Positions 8,697-18,803 are shown, numbered from the stretch's first letter. The stretch: DNA of 64,000 bases from Arthrobacter sp. NicSoilC5 (GCF_019977395.1 NZ_AP024660.1:1488001-1552000); one strand, 5' to 3'. Translations and numbers: made by a program. Notes: generated by a model not told the origin, from the letters alone.

Positions 8697-10145
8697 TCAG
8701 CCCGCAGTCAGTTGGCCGATTTGCTCACGTGTGTCCGCCACCACAGCGGCCAACCCGTTCCCGGCAACCCATCCGCCCACGACGGCCAGGCCGCCCGCAG
8801 CGCTGCAGGACCGCCGGATGTCCGCCGCCCGTGCGCGGTGCCCGACGGCGGCGAACGGCAGGGCTCCGCGCCACCGGATCACGTCCCAGCCCCGCACGTC
8901 CCCGCCGGTGATCCGGACGCCCAGCAGGGCAGATGCGTCGCGCAGGGCGTCCGCGAACAGCTCATCATCGGTTTGGGGGCCGGTGGCCTGGGCCGAAGCG
9001 CCGTCCACCCGGCCGTAGGAAAGGCGCACCACATGGCGCCCGGGGCCGGCAGCGGCGGTCAGCCAATCCCATTTCCCCGTGGCGTGCGTCAACGCTTTTG
9101 CTTCGATGCCGGGCGTTTGCGGGGCTACCAGGATTCCCGTTCCACGCGGCCGCCGGTCCAGGTCCGGTTTGTCCAGGACCAGCGTGACCAGCTTGACGTC
9201 CGGCCCGGAGGCAGGTTTCTTTCCCGAGATTGCAGGTACGGCATGTTCGAGCAGGTCGACGGCGGCAGGGCCCTCCACGGCCATGACAAGCAGCGCGGCA
9301 TGGAAGGCCGCCCCGGCGGCGTCGACGCGCCAGCCTTCCGGGGTGCGGGAAACCGCCGTGGCGGCAGTGCCCAACAACAGGGTCACGCCGCGTCGTTCGA
9401 GCTCCGCCACCAGGGCGTCCACCAGGGTGTGCATGCCGCCTTCGAGGCCTGCGACGGCGGACCCGGCCTTTGCCGGTTGGGGCGTCCCGGCTTGGCCGGT
9501 TGTCCCGGCGCCGCGCCGCTGTGCCGAAACTGCGGCAGCGAGGGAACCATGCCTCCGCAGGCCTGCACGCAGGCCCGGAGCCACCATGTCGACGTCGAGC
9601 AGGCCGGGATCGGCGGAGTGGACACCGCCCACCACGGGCGAGACGAGGCGTTCCAGCACGCGCGAGCCCATGCGGGTCCGGACCAGCGCGGAGACGCTGG
9701 TGACGCCGGCGCCGGCCCCTATGGATGCGGGCAGCAGCCGGTCCAGGGAGGCACGCAGCGAGCCGAGCACGCCCAGGGTACGGCGGACCTCAGGGTCCCA
9801 GGGGTTGGCAGGGATGCCCAGGACTCCGGTCCGGGGCAGCTCGCGGGGCCCGTCCGGAAGCTGCACCCAGGCACCCCCGGGCCGCGGGGGAACGATCTTT
9901 CTGCCGAGCCCAAGGTCCGTGCAGAGCCGGGCTACGGCGTCGGACCTGGTGGCGAAGGACTCAGCGCCGCTGTCCAGGGTGAGCCCCGCGACCGTATGGC
10001 TGCCAACACAGCCGCCCCACGCCGTCCCGGCTTCCAGGACGGTCACCTCATAACCGGCTGCTGCGAGTTCCCGGGCGGAGAGCAGCCCGGAGATCCCGCC
10101 GCCCACCACGAGCGCCTGGCCAGGTTTCGCCGGGGAGCTGCCCAC
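8697..10145 (-). CDS. hemG: Coproporphyrinogen III / protoporphyrinogen oxidase (CgoX)
   Basis: An FAD enzyme that oxidises coproporphyrinogen III to coproporphyrin III (hemY/cgoX type; naming varies). 482 residues with the Rossmann motif ALVVGGGISGLLSARELAAAGYEVTVLEA at 11-39, the GLTLDSGAESFATRS substrate-side segment, and the C-terminal FAD-contact region ALPFAAVGHRARA...VVGGWVAGNGLAAVV. The GTG start is only 3 nt past the hemE stop, so the two are one operon. With HemE, HemH and HemQ it completes the coproporphyrin branch. Confidence 0.93.
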   Translation of the reverse strand: MGSSPAKPGQALVVGGGISGLLSARELAAAGYEVTVLEAGTAWGGCVGSHTVAGLTLDSGAESFATRSDAVARLCTDLGLGRKIVPPRPGGAWVQLPDGPRELPRTGVLGIPANPWDPEVRRTLGVLGSLRASLDRLLPASIGAGAGVTSVSALVRTRMGSRVLERLVSPVVGGVHSADPGLLDVDMVAPGLRAGLRRHGSLAAAVSAQRRGAGTTGQAGTPQPAKAGSAVAGLEGGMHTLVDALVAELERRGVTLLLGTAATAVSRTPEGWRVDAAGAAFHAALLVMAVEGPAAVDLLEHAVPAISGKKPASGPDVKLVTLVLDKPDLDRRPRGTGILVAPQTPGIEAKALTHATGKWDWLTAAAGPGRHVVRLSYGRVDGASAQATGPQTDDELFADALRDASALLGVRITGGDVRGWDVIRWRGALPFAAVGHRARAADIRRSCSAAGGLAVVGGWVAGNGLAAVVADTREQIGQLTAG

Positions 10146-10148
10146 GGG

Positions 10149-11243
10149 TTACTCCGGCGAGATGGAGTGGATGAGCTCCACCACCCGGGTCAGGACGTCC
10201 GGGTCCGTTTCGGGCGGTACGCCGTGTCCCAGGTTCAGAACGTGGCCCGGGGCGCCGGCGCCGGCGGCGATGACCTCGCGGACATGCGCCTCCAGGATGT
10301 CCCAGGGTGCTGCCAGCAGCGCGGGGTCGATGTTTCCCTGCAGCGGAACCGTTCCGCCCAGGCGGCGGTTCGCCTCATCGAGCGGCAGCCGGTAGTCAAC
10401 GCCCACCACGTCCACTCCCACGTCCCGCATGGCCACGAGGAGTTCGGACGTGCCGGTGCCGAAGTGGATGAGCGGGGCACCCAGGTGGCGGACATGGTCC
10501 AGGGCACGGGCCGACGCCGGTGCAACGTATTTGGTGTAGTCGGTCAGCCCCAGCGAGCCCGCCCAGGAGTCGAACAGCTGGGCGGCGGAGGCGCCCGCCT
10601 CCAGCTGGGCCTGGAGGAACATGCCGGACGCGTCGGCAGCCCAGTTGGCCAGCGCGTTCCATGTCTCCGGGTCCGCGTGCATCATGGTCCGCGGGCCCAG
10701 GTGGTCGCGGGACGGCTTTCCTTCCACCATGTAGGCGGCCAGCGTGAACGGTGCGCCGGCGAAACCAATCAGGGGCGTCTTGCCCAGTTCGGCCACCGTG
10801 AGGCGGACGGCTTCACGGATCGGCTCCAGGGCTTCCCACGTGAGCTGCGGCAGGGCGGCAACATCGGCCGCCGTGCGTACCGGCTTGTCGAGGACCGGCC
10901 CGACCCCGGGCACGATGTCCACTCCCACGCCGGCGAGCTTCAGCGGGATGACGATGTCGGAAAAGAAGATGCCGGCATCCACGTCATGGCGGCGGACGGG
11001 CTGCAGCGTGATCTCAGAGGCCAGCTCTGGGCGGAGGCAGGAGTCCAGCATGGCGATGCCTTCGCGCACCTTGAGGTATTCGGGCAGCGACCGGCCGGCC
11101 TGCCGCATGAACCAGACGGGACGGCGGGACGGCTTGCCGCCGCGGTAGGCCGTGATCAGCGGGGAGTCTGCTGTGCGGCCGTCCATCAGTGGATGGTCTG
11201 CGGCGAGGGTGCCGGCAGCGGAGACGGCAGGGCTAGGAGTCAT
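10149..11243 (-). CDS. hemE: Uroporphyrinogen decarboxylase
   Basis: Removes four acetate carboxyls from uroporphyrinogen III to give coproporphyrinogen III. With the ATG at 11243 it is 364 residues. The signature RPVWFMRQAGRSLPEY lies near residue 40, FSDIVIPLKLAGVGVDI further on, GFAGAPFTLAAYMVEG in the middle, and LGGTVPLQGNIDP near the C-terminus. The upstream extension to 11330 would cover the divergent promoter region and is rejected. CACAAT lies 7 nt before the ATG and no Shine-Dalgarno is seen. It is transcribed divergently from hemA. Confidence 0.96.
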   Translation of the reverse strand: MTPSPAVSAAGTLAADHPLMDGRTADSPLITAYRGGKPSRRPVWFMRQAGRSLPEYLKVREGIAMLDSCLRPELASEITLQPVRRHDVDAGIFFSDIVIPLKLAGVGVDIVPGVGPVLDKPVRTAADVAALPQLTWEALEPIREAVRLTVAELGKTPLIGFAGAPFTLAAYMVEGKPSRDHLGPRTMMHADPETWNALANWAADASGMFLQAQLEAGASAAQLFDSWAGSLGLTDYTKYVAPASARALDHVRHLGAPLIHFGTGTSELLVAMRDVGVDVVGVDYRLPLDEANRRLGGTVPLQGNIDPALLAAPWDILEAHVREVIAAGAGAPGHVLNLGHGVPPETDPDVLTRVVELIHSISPE

Positions 11244-11361
11244 GCTTTTGATTGTGCCCAAAAAGAGCTGCAAAAGATAACGACAACCTGTCGCTGACGG
11301 CACGGGAATCCTTGAGGTGGCACGGATCACGTCCAGGTGTGGCGACTATCCTTTCCGGTGG

Positions 11362-11392
11362 TTGTTCTACCGGGCAACGAAAAAGCTATGAT
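11362..11392 (+). promoter_or_regulatory. hemA promoter, probably giving a leaderless mRNA
   Basis: TTGTTC (11362-11367) and TATGAT (11387-11392) are separated by 19 bp. The predicted transcription start falls at or just before the GTG at 11402. No Shine-Dalgarno sequence precedes the start codon. Confidence 0.6.
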
Positions 11393-11401
11393 TGGTCTGC
11401 T

Positions 11402-12742
11402 GTGGTTCTTTTCTCATTGGTGGCTACACACGCCGACATCGATCTTGAAACCGTTGCTCAGTTGAGCAACGGTTCCTCCGGGATTGCCGCATCCGCGCTC
11501 ACCGAATCCCCTGCCGTGGCCGGAGCGGTGGTCCTCGCCACCTGCAACCGCTATGAGATCTACGGCGAAGCGCCCAATCCGAACGACGTCGAAGCGGCCC
11601 GGGCTGCACTGGTGTCGCGGATCAGCCAGGCCAGCGGACTCTCCGAGCCCCTCGTGTCACGCTCCTTCAGCACCCGGACCGGTCCCGAGGTAACCCAGCA
11701 CCTGTTCGCCGTCAGCGCCGGACTGGATTCCGCCGTCGTTGGCGAGCGCGAGATCGCCGGCCAGGTGCGCCGCGCCCTTATCACCGCACAGCACGACGGT
11801 ACTGCCAGCGCCGGCCTGGTCCGGCTGTTCCAGGCCGCCTCGAAAACCGCCAAGGACGTCGGCGCGCAGACGGCCCTCGGTTCCCGGGGGCTTTCCATCG
11901 TTTCGGTGGCCCTGGACCTGGCCACTGATCTTTCCGAAAACCCCGACTGGACCACCAAGAAGGTTGTGCTGTTCGGGACCGGCGCGTACGCCGGCGCCAC
12001 TATGGCACTGCTGCGTGAACGCGGCTGCACGGACATCTCCGTCTACTCCTCATCCGGCCGGGCCGAAGGATTCGTGGCCTCGCGCGGCGGGTCCGCCCTG
12101 GATGTGGATTCGCTGCGCCCAGCGGTGGCGGCCGCCGACGTCATGATCGGCTGCAGCGGCTCGGACACCCGGGTTGAAGCGGACGAACTCGCCCAGGTCC
12201 GCGCGGACTCACCCCAGCCCCTGATTGCCATCGACCTGGCGCTCACCCACGACTTCGATCCCGCCGTCGGCGAGCTGGACGGCGTGGAACTGCTGACCCT
12301 GGAATCGGTGCGCCTGGCCGCGCCGCAGGAGCAGGCGGAATCGCTGGCCCAGGCAAGCGGCATCGTCAAGGGCGCCGCCAAGGCCTTCGAGCAGGAGCGC
12401 GAAGCCCGCTCCGTGGACTCCGCCATCGTTGCCCTGCGCCGCCACACCATGAACGTGCTGGACGCGGAGATGGAAAAGGTCCGTGCCCGGCACGGCTGCA
12501 CCGCTGCCGCTGAAGAAGTGGAGTTCGCGCTCCGCCGCATGGTCAAGCAGTTGCTGCACGTCCCCACCGTCCGTGCCCGCGAACTCGCCGCAAACGGCCA
12601 GCAGGATGATTACGTTGCGGCGCTCGAGGCGCTGTACGGCATTACCGTCGAGCAGCCGGGCACCTCTCATCCCGCCACAGCCGCGCCCGCAGTGGTGGAG
12701 GCCGAGTGCCCGGTGGACCACAAGGGCCGCGAAACCGCCTGA
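11402..12742 (+). CDS. hemA: Glutamyl-tRNA reductase
   Basis: An NADPH-dependent reductase that turns glutamyl-tRNA into glutamate-1-semialdehyde, the committed step of haem synthesis. The GTG at 11402 gives [20 protein letters not shown] and 446 residues. Catalytic Cys lies in [14 protein letters not shown]; the substrate pocket is [26 protein letters not shown]; the nucleotide domain contains [15 protein letters not shown] longer reading from 11252 would include the divergent promoter and is not credible. Followed by a nested inverted repeat with a terminator. Control probably acts at the TATGAT promoter. Confidence 0.96.
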   Translation: MVLFSLVATHADIDLETVAQLSNGSSGIAASALTESPAVAGAVVLATCNRYEIYGEAPNPNDVEAARAALVSRISQASGLSEPLVSRSFSTRTGPEVTQHLFAVSAGLDSAVVGEREIAGQVRRALITAQHDGTASAGLVRLFQAASKTAKDVGAQTALGSRGLSIVSVALDLATDLSENPDWTTKKVVLFGTGAYAGATMALLRERGCTDISVYSSSGRAEGFVASRGGSALDVDSLRPAVAAADVMIGCSGSDTRVEADELAQVRADSPQPLIAIDLALTHDFDPAVGELDGVELLTLESVRLAAPQEQAESLAQASGIVKGAAKAFEQEREARSVDSAIVALRRHTMNVLDAEMEKVRARHGCTAAAEEVEFALRRMVKQLLHVPTVRARELAANGQQDDYVAALEALYGITVEQPGTSHPATAAPAVVEAECPVDHKGRETA

Positions 12743-12756
12743 CGTTCTCCCTCCCC

Positions 12757-12859
12757 GACGCCCCATCACCATTTGCCCCTAAATCGGTAACGCCCCATCA
12801 CTTTCTTCAGGGAAGTGATGGGGCGTTTCTCAAAAAGCGGCTAAAGGTGATGGGGCGTC
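12757..12859. repeat. Nested inverted repeat (palindrome within a palindrome) containing a terminator
   Basis: The inner hairpin has perfect 15-bp arms at 12789-12803 and 12813-12827 (AACGCCCCATCACTT and its complement, 9-nt loop). An outer pair of perfect 14-bp arms lies at 12757-12770 and 12846-12859 (GACGCCCCATCACC and its complement). The 10-mer GCCCCATCAC therefore occurs four times, twice on each strand. It lies between the convergent 3' ends of hemA and moeZ, so it at least terminates both. Confidence 0.85.
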
Positions 12860-12863
12860 CGGG

Positions 12864-14063
12864 TCAGTAGACGGGTTTCCCGGGTTCCACGTCCCGCACC
12901 CAGGCCAGGATCCCGCCGTCGAGATGGCTGACGCGCTGGTAGCCGGCCTGCCGGGCCGCCGCCAGGACGTTGGCCGAGCGTGTCCCGGCCTTGCAGTGGA
13001 ACACGATGTCCCGGTCCTGCGGAAGTTCATCCCAGGCTTCGCCGGCCAGGATGCGTCCCTGCGGAATCAGTTTGGCCCCGTCGATCCGCACGATGTCGTA
13101 CTCGCCCGACTCCCTGACGTCCACCAGTTCGAAGTCCTTGAGCCCGGCCTTGCGCGAGGCCAGCATGGTGGCCAGCTGGGTGGCCGTGACGGTGTGTTCC
13201 ATGTCCGACGGGGCGGCCGGGGCGATGCCGCAGAACGCCTCGTAGTCAGTGAGTTCCGTGATGGGCTGGGCGGCCGGGTCCTTCGACACCCGGATTTCAC
13301 GCCAGCTGCCGCCCAGTGCGTCAAACAGGGCCACGCGGCCCAGCAGGGAACGTCCGACGCCGGTAATCAGCTTCACCGCTTCGGTCACCATGAGCGATCC
13401 CACGGCGGCGCACAGCATGCCGAAGACGCCGCCCTCACCGCAGGACGGCACGGAACCGGCAGGCGGCGCCTCGGGGTAGAGGTCCCGGTAGGTGGGTCCG
13501 TGCTTCTCCCAGAACACACTGACCTGGCCATCAAAACGGAAAATGGAACCCCATACGTAGGGCTTTCCCAGGATGGCGGCGGCATCGTTCACCAGGTACC
13601 GGGTGGCGAAGTTGTCGGCACCGTCAAGAATGAGGTCGTACCCGCTGAACAGTTCCAGGGCATTGGATGAGTCCAGGCGTACGTTGTGCAGCCGGACGTC
13701 AACCAGCGGGTTCAGCCCGGCGATGGCATCGCGTGCCGATTCGGTCTTGGGGCGGCCCACGTCGCTGACGCCGTGGATCACCTGGCGCTGCAGGTTGCTC
13801 AGGTCCACGACGTCGTCGTCGATGATTCCGATCGTTCCCACACCAGCTGCGGCGAGATACAGCAGGGCCGGGGCACCCAGGCCGCCGGCGCCGATGACCA
13901 GCACCTTGGCGTTCTTGAGCCGCCGCTGCCCGAGCGCGCCTATCTCGGGAATGATCAGGTGCCGGGAGTACCGTTCAACCTCGGCGGGAGTGAGGCCGGC
14001 AGCCGGTTCCACCAGCGGATCCAGGGCAGGGGTTGCAACATTTGCGGTGAAAGTCGAAGCCAT
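12864..14063 (-). CDS. moeZ: Adenylyltransferase/sulfurtransferase MoeZ (ThiF/MoeB domain + rhodanese)
   Basis: Activates the C-terminal GG of small sulfur carriers (MoaD, ThiS, CysO type) by adenylation, then passes sulfur from its rhodanese domain. 399 residues: E1-like domain with RYSRHLIIPEIG, the nucleotide loop VLVIGAGGLGAPA (54-66) and LILDGADNFATRYLVND; rhodanese domain from about 290 with catalytic Cys357 in VFHCKAGTRS. The zinc CxxC pairs of E. coli MoeB are absent, as expected for MoeZ. ThiS, a probable partner, is encoded 2.3 kb away. TACATT lies 5 nt before the ATG. Next to the TetR/DUF3107 pair, as in mycobacteria. Confidence 0.93.
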   Translation of the reverse strand: MASTFTANVATPALDPLVEPAAGLTPAEVERYSRHLIIPEIGALGQRRLKNAKVLVIGAGGLGAPALLYLAAAGVGTIGIIDDDVVDLSNLQRQVIHGVSDVGRPKTESARDAIAGLNPLVDVRLHNVRLDSSNALELFSGYDLILDGADNFATRYLVNDAAAILGKPYVWGSIFRFDGQVSVFWEKHGPTYRDLYPEAPPAGSVPSCGEGGVFGMLCAAVGSLMVTEAVKLITGVGRSLLGRVALFDALGGSWREIRVSKDPAAQPITELTDYEAFCGIAPAAPSDMEHTVTATQLATMLASRKAGLKDFELVDVRESGEYDIVRIDGAKLIPQGRILAGEAWDELPQDRDIVFHCKAGTRSANVLAAARQAGYQRVSHLDGGILAWVRDVEPGKPVY

Positions 14064-14099
14064 ACTTCAATGTATGCCCCGGGATACCGCCGGGTCATA

Positions 14100-14125
14100 T
14101 TACCCCGCAGTAAAGTGAGGGGTAA
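14100..14125. promoter_or_regulatory. Candidate autoregulatory operator of the TetR gene
   Basis: TTACCCC (14100-14106) and GGGGTAA (14119-14125) form perfect 7-bp arms around a TAAAGT hexamer (14111-14116), a possible -10 element. A palindrome straddling the promoter of a TetR gene is the usual autorepression layout. Confidence 0.45.
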
Positions 14126-14130
14126 CTGCA

Positions 14131-14814
14131 ATGGAAAGAAGGACAACTGTGGTCCCTGAAGCACGGGCTGACCGTCCGGCCTCCGCCGCACCCCAAACTC
14201 CCTCCCGCCCCGCAGGCCAGCGGTCCGCCCGCCTGCCCCGGGATGAGCGCCGCGCACAGCTCCTTGCCGCGGCCCAGGAGGTGTTCGTAGCCAACGGCTA
14301 CCACGGTGCGGCGATGGATGAGATTGCAGAAACTGCCCATGTGAGCAAACCGGTGTTGTACCAGCATTTTCCTTCCAAGCGCGAGCTCTACCTCGCCCTG
14401 CTGGAAAGCCATCTGGCCTCGCTGACCGAACTGATGCTGGGCGCCCTGAACTCCACCACGGACAACGATGAACGCGTCCAGGCTGTCATGCGCGCCTACT
14501 TCCACTTCATCGCCAATGACGACCAGGCCCACCGCCTGGTGTTCGAGTCCGACCTGATCAACGATCCCGATGTCAGCTCGCGGCTGGAAACGTTCAACAG
14601 GACCTTCGCCGACGCCATTGCCCGGGTCATTGCGGAGGACACCAAGCTCCCCCACCTGGAAGCGGAACTGCTGGGCCGCGGCCTGGCCGGAATGGCGCAG
14701 GTCAGCGCCCGGTACTGGCTGGAAACGGACGGCAATCTGGACCTCGATGTGGCCAGCGACCTCATCTACCGTTTAGCTTGGCGCGGAATCTCTCGCTTCC
14801 CCAAAGAGTCCTAG
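14131..14814 (+). CDS. TetR/AcrR family transcriptional regulator
   Basis: 227 residues. The N-terminal helix-turn-helix is classic: RRAQLLAAAQEVFVANGYHGAAMDEIAETAHVSKPVLYQHFPSKRELYLALLESH at about 40-94. A ligand/dimer domain follows (MRAYFHFIANDDQAHRLVFESDL). The ATG at 14131 follows GAGGGG by 8 nt, but a GTG at 14149 with an excellent AGAAGGA site is equally possible. The first ~35 residues are a Pro/Ala/Arg-rich extension. It is followed by DUF3107, a pairing I recall from Mycobacterium (Rv3208-Rv3208A). The ligand is unknown. Confidence 0.92.
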   Translation: MERRTTVVPEARADRPASAAPQTPSRPAGQRSARLPRDERRAQLLAAAQEVFVANGYHGAAMDEIAETAHVSKPVLYQHFPSKRELYLALLESHLASLTELMLGALNSTTDNDERVQAVMRAYFHFIANDDQAHRLVFESDLINDPDVSSRLETFNRTFADAIARVIAEDTKLPHLEAELLGRGLAGMAQVSARYWLETDGNLDLDVASDLIYRLAWRGISRFPKES

Positions 14815-14876
14815 ACTACAAATGAGACAACACCTCGTAGAGAAACACGAGTACTTTCACAGGCTGGGAGGCCCCC

Positions 14877-15101
14877 TTGGAAATTAAGATCGGCGTTCAG
14901 AACGTTGGCCGCGAAATCGTGCTGGAATCAACCCAGGATGCGGAGACGGTGGCCAAGGTTGTTGGCGAAGCCATTAATGAGGGCAGCGAACTGCGCCTGA
15001 AGGATGACAAAGGACGCCTGATCATTGTTCCGGGCAACGCACTGGCATACGTGGAAATCGGTGCCGAGGAGGTCCGGCGCGTAGGTTTCGGCCAGTTCTA
15101 G
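14877..15101 (+). CDS. DUF3107 protein
   Basis: A 74-residue conserved actinobacterial protein, MEIKIGVQNVGREIVLES through YVEIGAEEVRRVGFGQF. The C-terminal 'GxxxRRVGFG' ending is typical of the family (mycobacterial TB9.4). Function is unknown; no catalytic motif is visible. It starts with TTG at 14877, supported by GGGAGG 5 nt upstream. Follows the TetR gene by 62 nt and is probably cotranscribed. Confidence 0.88.
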   Translation: MEIKIGVQNVGREIVLESTQDAETVAKVVGEAINEGSELRLKDDKGRLIIVPGNALAYVEIGAEEVRRVGFGQF

Positions 15102-15159
15102 TCCGGCCCGTTTCACCCTCTGCCCGTCCCCGGGCCACCGCAGTTTCCCAAGGAGATCC

Positions 15160-15462
15160 ATGCTTTCGCTGACCATCGTGGTGCTGGCAACCGTCGCCGC
15201 CGGCTTCGTCGTCTGGGCCAATGACAAGCGGCATGCCAAATACGGTGCGGCAGTTCCGGCCGGTGTTGCCGCGGGTGTTGCGGCGCTGGCCTGGATCATC
15301 CTGATGACTGCGGGCTTCGGCTACTTGCCGGGGACCACGTGGCTTCCGTGGGTCCTGCCCATGGTCCTGGGAGTAGCTGCGGCCATCGCCGCCGTCGTCT
15401 ACCTGGGCCGTACCCGCGCCCGCCGCGACACGGAACGCCTGACTGTTATTCTGCGGCGCTGA
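15160..15462 (+). CDS. Small three-helix membrane protein, unknown function
   Basis: 100 residues with three hydrophobic segments: about 1-20 (LSLTIVVLATVAAGFVVWA), 29-53 (AAVPAGVAAGVAALAWIILMTAGFG) and 63-82 (WVLPMVLGVAAAIAAVVYLG), then a basic tail RTRARRDTERLTVILRR. A textbook AAGGAG site precedes the ATG. Likely cotranscribed with DUF3107. No recognised family. Confidence 0.75.
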   Translation: MLSLTIVVLATVAAGFVVWANDKRHAKYGAAVPAGVAAGVAALAWIILMTAGFGYLPGTTWLPWVLPMVLGVAAAIAAVVYLGRTRARRDTERLTVILRR

Positions 15463-15486
15463 CCGCCGGCAGGGCAGTACAAACGC

Positions 15487-15520
15487 GTGTGGCCACCACC
15501 CATCCGGGCGGTGGCCACAC
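15487..15520. terminator. Terminator hairpin between convergent genes
   Basis: 15-bp arms with one mismatch (GTGTGGCCACCACCC against GGGCGGTGGCCACAC) around a short loop. It lies between the small membrane protein gene and thiG, which converge here. No long T-run follows. Confidence 0.7.
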
Positions 15521-15534
15521 CTGTATGACGGGGG

Positions 15535-16587
<1,053 letters not shown>

Positions 16588-16591
<4 letters not shown>

Positions 16592-17889
16592 GCTGTCTCC
16601 TTGATGTGGGGTGTGGTGGCGGCTGCCGCCGGCCGGGAGAACCGCTCCGGGCTGAAGGGCGACCAGCGGGAATCTGATGTCCCGTCCAGCAGTGCCGTGC
16701 AGATGGCGGCTGCGGCGGGGGTGAGCAGGACGCCGTGCCGGAAGAACCCGGTGGCGATGATGAGTCCCGGGACATGCCCGGCGGCAGGGTTTCCGGACCC
16801 CGGATCCACCGGCACGCGGCCCAGCAGGGGCGCGTTGTCGGGGGTACCGGGGCGGGCCCGGGCGGTGCACTCGAGCAGTTCCAGTTCAGCGACGGCGGGC
16901 ACCAGCGCCTGAGCGTCCCGCAGCAGCTGGTAGACGCCTCCGGCGCTCACGGCATCGGAGAGCGCGTCCTCGCGCTGGGTTGCCCCGATCACCACGGTCC
17001 CGTCCTGCCGGGGGACGATGTAGACGGGGACTCCGTGCACCAGCCCACGAACCGTGGAGGTCACCAGGGGCTGGAGGTGCTGCGGAACGGCGAGACGGAG
17101 TATGTCCCCGTGGACTGGGCGCAGTGGCAGGTCGAGGCCGTCGGGCAGGCCGCCAAGGTCCCCTGCCTGCAGGCCGTTGGCCACGATGGTTTCCGTTGCC
17201 AGGACGGTGCCGCCGCCGGCGAGGCTGGCACCGGCAACCGTTCCGCCCTCCCACAGCAGGCCGGTGGCCCGGTCCGGCACGGCATACCCGTCCACCGCGC
17301 CCGCGGCGGCCAGCTCCGGGGACGTCAGTGCAACGCCCGCGAGGGCCAGCCGCAGGGCCGCCACCAGGCGCCGGGGGTCCACTTGGTGGTCCGCGGGTGT
17401 GTCCAGGGCACAGGCGATGGCGGGGCTGAGGAGCGGCTCGCGTTTGCGGGCTTCGCGCACGGCCAGGGGCTCCACCCCCAGTCCGTTGGCCTGTTGTACC
17501 GCGCGGAGGTCCATCAGCGCGCGGCGGTCCGCGGCGTCGGCACCCACGGCGAGTGTCGGCGTCGTCAGGTATCCGCAATCCGCCCCCGTCGCGCCGGCGA
17601 TCCCCGCGGCGAACCCTGGCCAGCGGGACGACGCCTCAAGCATCAGTTCCAGGAGGTCCTCCTCCTGGTAGTGCAGTTCGCTGACCGGGGCCAGCATGCC
17701 CGCGGCGGCCCAGCTGGCACCGTTTCCGGGTGCGTCGTCGATCAGGGCAACGGAGCGTCCGGAACGCTGCGCCTCCCAGGCGATGCCGTGGCCCACCACT
17801 CCCCCGCCGATGACGGCGACGTCGGCCCGGACAGTGGAGTTTGCGCTGGCGCCTTCGGGCCCGGGGAGACTGTCAACGGGGTTGCGCAT
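16588..17889 (-). CDS. thiO: Glycine oxidase ThiO
   Basis: An FAD-dependent oxidase that makes dehydroglycine for the thiazole ring. 433 residues with the dinucleotide motif VAVIGGGVVGHGIAWEAQRSGRSVALID near residues 24-51, GASWAAAGMLAPVSE, and C-terminal DNAPLLGRVP plus GLIIATGFFRHGVLLTPAAA, typical of the DAO family. First gene of thiO-thiS-thiG. Its GGAAGGAA ribosome site lies at the 3' edge of the TPP riboswitch, so control is probably at translation initiation. Confidence 0.94.
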
Positions 17890-17897
17890 GTGGTTCC

Positions 17898-17998
17898 TTC
17901 CCTACGCCGGCATTAACCGGATCAGGTCAAGCGGTCGGCTCTGACGCCCTCTCAGCCCGGCGCTTTATGACAGCTGCCGCGGGCTCCCGCAGTACCAG
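17898..17998 (-). ncRNA. TPP riboswitch (THI element)
   Basis: On the minus strand the leader of thiO contains the two invariant THI boxes, GGGCTGAGAGGGC and GACCGCTTGACCTGATCCGG, followed by TTAATGCCGGCGTAGGGAAGG, the standard 3' half that ends at the thiO ribosome site. The 5' paired region is GCGGGAGCCCGCGG. A TAAACT hexamer at 18002-18007 (minus) would start transcription right at the 5' end of the aptamer. Confidence 0.96.
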
Positions 17999-18014
17999 CC
18001 CAGTTTAGAGGAAC

Positions 18015-18020
18015 TAGGCT
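18015..18020 (+). promoter_or_regulatory. thiE -10 hexamer, leaderless candidate
   Basis: TAGGCT ends 7 nt before the thiE ATG, with no Shine-Dalgarno. It lies 7 bp from the opposing thiO -10 candidate (TAAACT, 18002-18007), so the two divergent promoters interleave. Confidence 0.5.
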
Positions 18021-18027
18021 TGCAGGC

Positions 18028-18777
18028 ATGAATGTGTCCGCCTCATCCCTGCCCGCCGGCCCCCACGCCCCAGCCTCCGCTGCCCTCCCCGCCGAAGTTG
18101 CCAACGCCGGCCACATTGACGCCCTCAAGGCAGCGCGCCTGTACCTCTGCACCGACGCACGGACTGCGCGCGGCGATTTCGCGGACTTCGTTGACGCCGC
18201 GTTTGCCGGCGGCGTGGACATCATCCAGCTGCGCGACAAGACCATCGAAGCCGCAGAGGAACTGGACCTCCTGGCGGTCCTGAAGGAAACAGCGGTACGC
18301 CATGGCCGGCTGTGGGCCGTCAACGACCGTGCGGACATCGCCGTGCTGTCCGGGGCGCCGGTGTTCCACATCGGCCAGAAGGACCTTCCGCTGCCGGCAG
18401 CGCGGACGCTGGTCAACGGCAACGCGGCCATTGGGCTCTCCAGCCACACCACTGACCAGGTGGACGCCGCTTTGGCCGCAACGGTGGGGCCGTCCGGGCT
18501 GGACTACTTCTGTGTGGGTCCGGTCTGGGCCACGCCCACCAAACCCGGCAGGGCCGCCGTCGGCCCTGAACTGGTGGCATATGCCGCCGAAGCCTCCCGG
18601 CAGGCCGGAGATCCCGTGCCATGGTTTGCCATCGGCGGCATCGACCACGGAAACGTCCGTGACGTGGTGGAGGCCGGTGCCGGCAGGATCGTGGTGGTCC
18701 GCGCCATCACCGAAGCACCCGACCCCGCAGCCGCCGCCGCCTCCCTTCTCGACGCGCTGGACGGCACCGGCTCCTGA
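18028..18777 (+). CDS. thiE: Thiamin-phosphate synthase
   Basis: Joins hydroxymethylpyrimidine pyrophosphate and thiazole phosphate into thiamin phosphate. 249 residues, a TIM barrel. Landmarks are [45 protein letters not shown], the [22 protein letters not shown] signature and the phosphate-binding [11 protein letters not shown]. About 30 N-terminal residues are an unusual Ala/Pro-rich extension before the barrel. It is divergent from thiO and, unlike that operon, has no room for a TPP riboswitch in its own mRNA. Confidence 0.95.
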   Translation: MNVSASSLPAGPHAPASAALPAEVANAGHIDALKAARLYLCTDARTARGDFADFVDAAFAGGVDIIQLRDKTIEAAEELDLLAVLKETAVRHGRLWAVNDRADIAVLSGAPVFHIGQKDLPLPAARTLVNGNAAIGLSSHTTDQVDAALAATVGPSGLDYFCVGPVWATPTKPGRAAVGPELVAYAAEASRQAGDPVPWFAIGGIDHGNVRDVVEAGAGRIVVVRAITEAPDPAAAAASLLDALDGTGS

Positions 18778-18803
18778 GCCTGCTTAATTCCGGGACTTGG
18801 GGA

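Noticed and set aside
8712..11297. An 861-codon open frame on the plus strand across hemG and hemE
   Set aside because: It is antisense to two clear enzymes; high-GC third positions keep the opposite frame open. No family features, unlike the minus-strand proteins.
11252..11401. 50-codon N-terminal extension of hemA
   Set aside because: It would cover the hemA promoter; the GTG at 11402 gives the family N-terminus.
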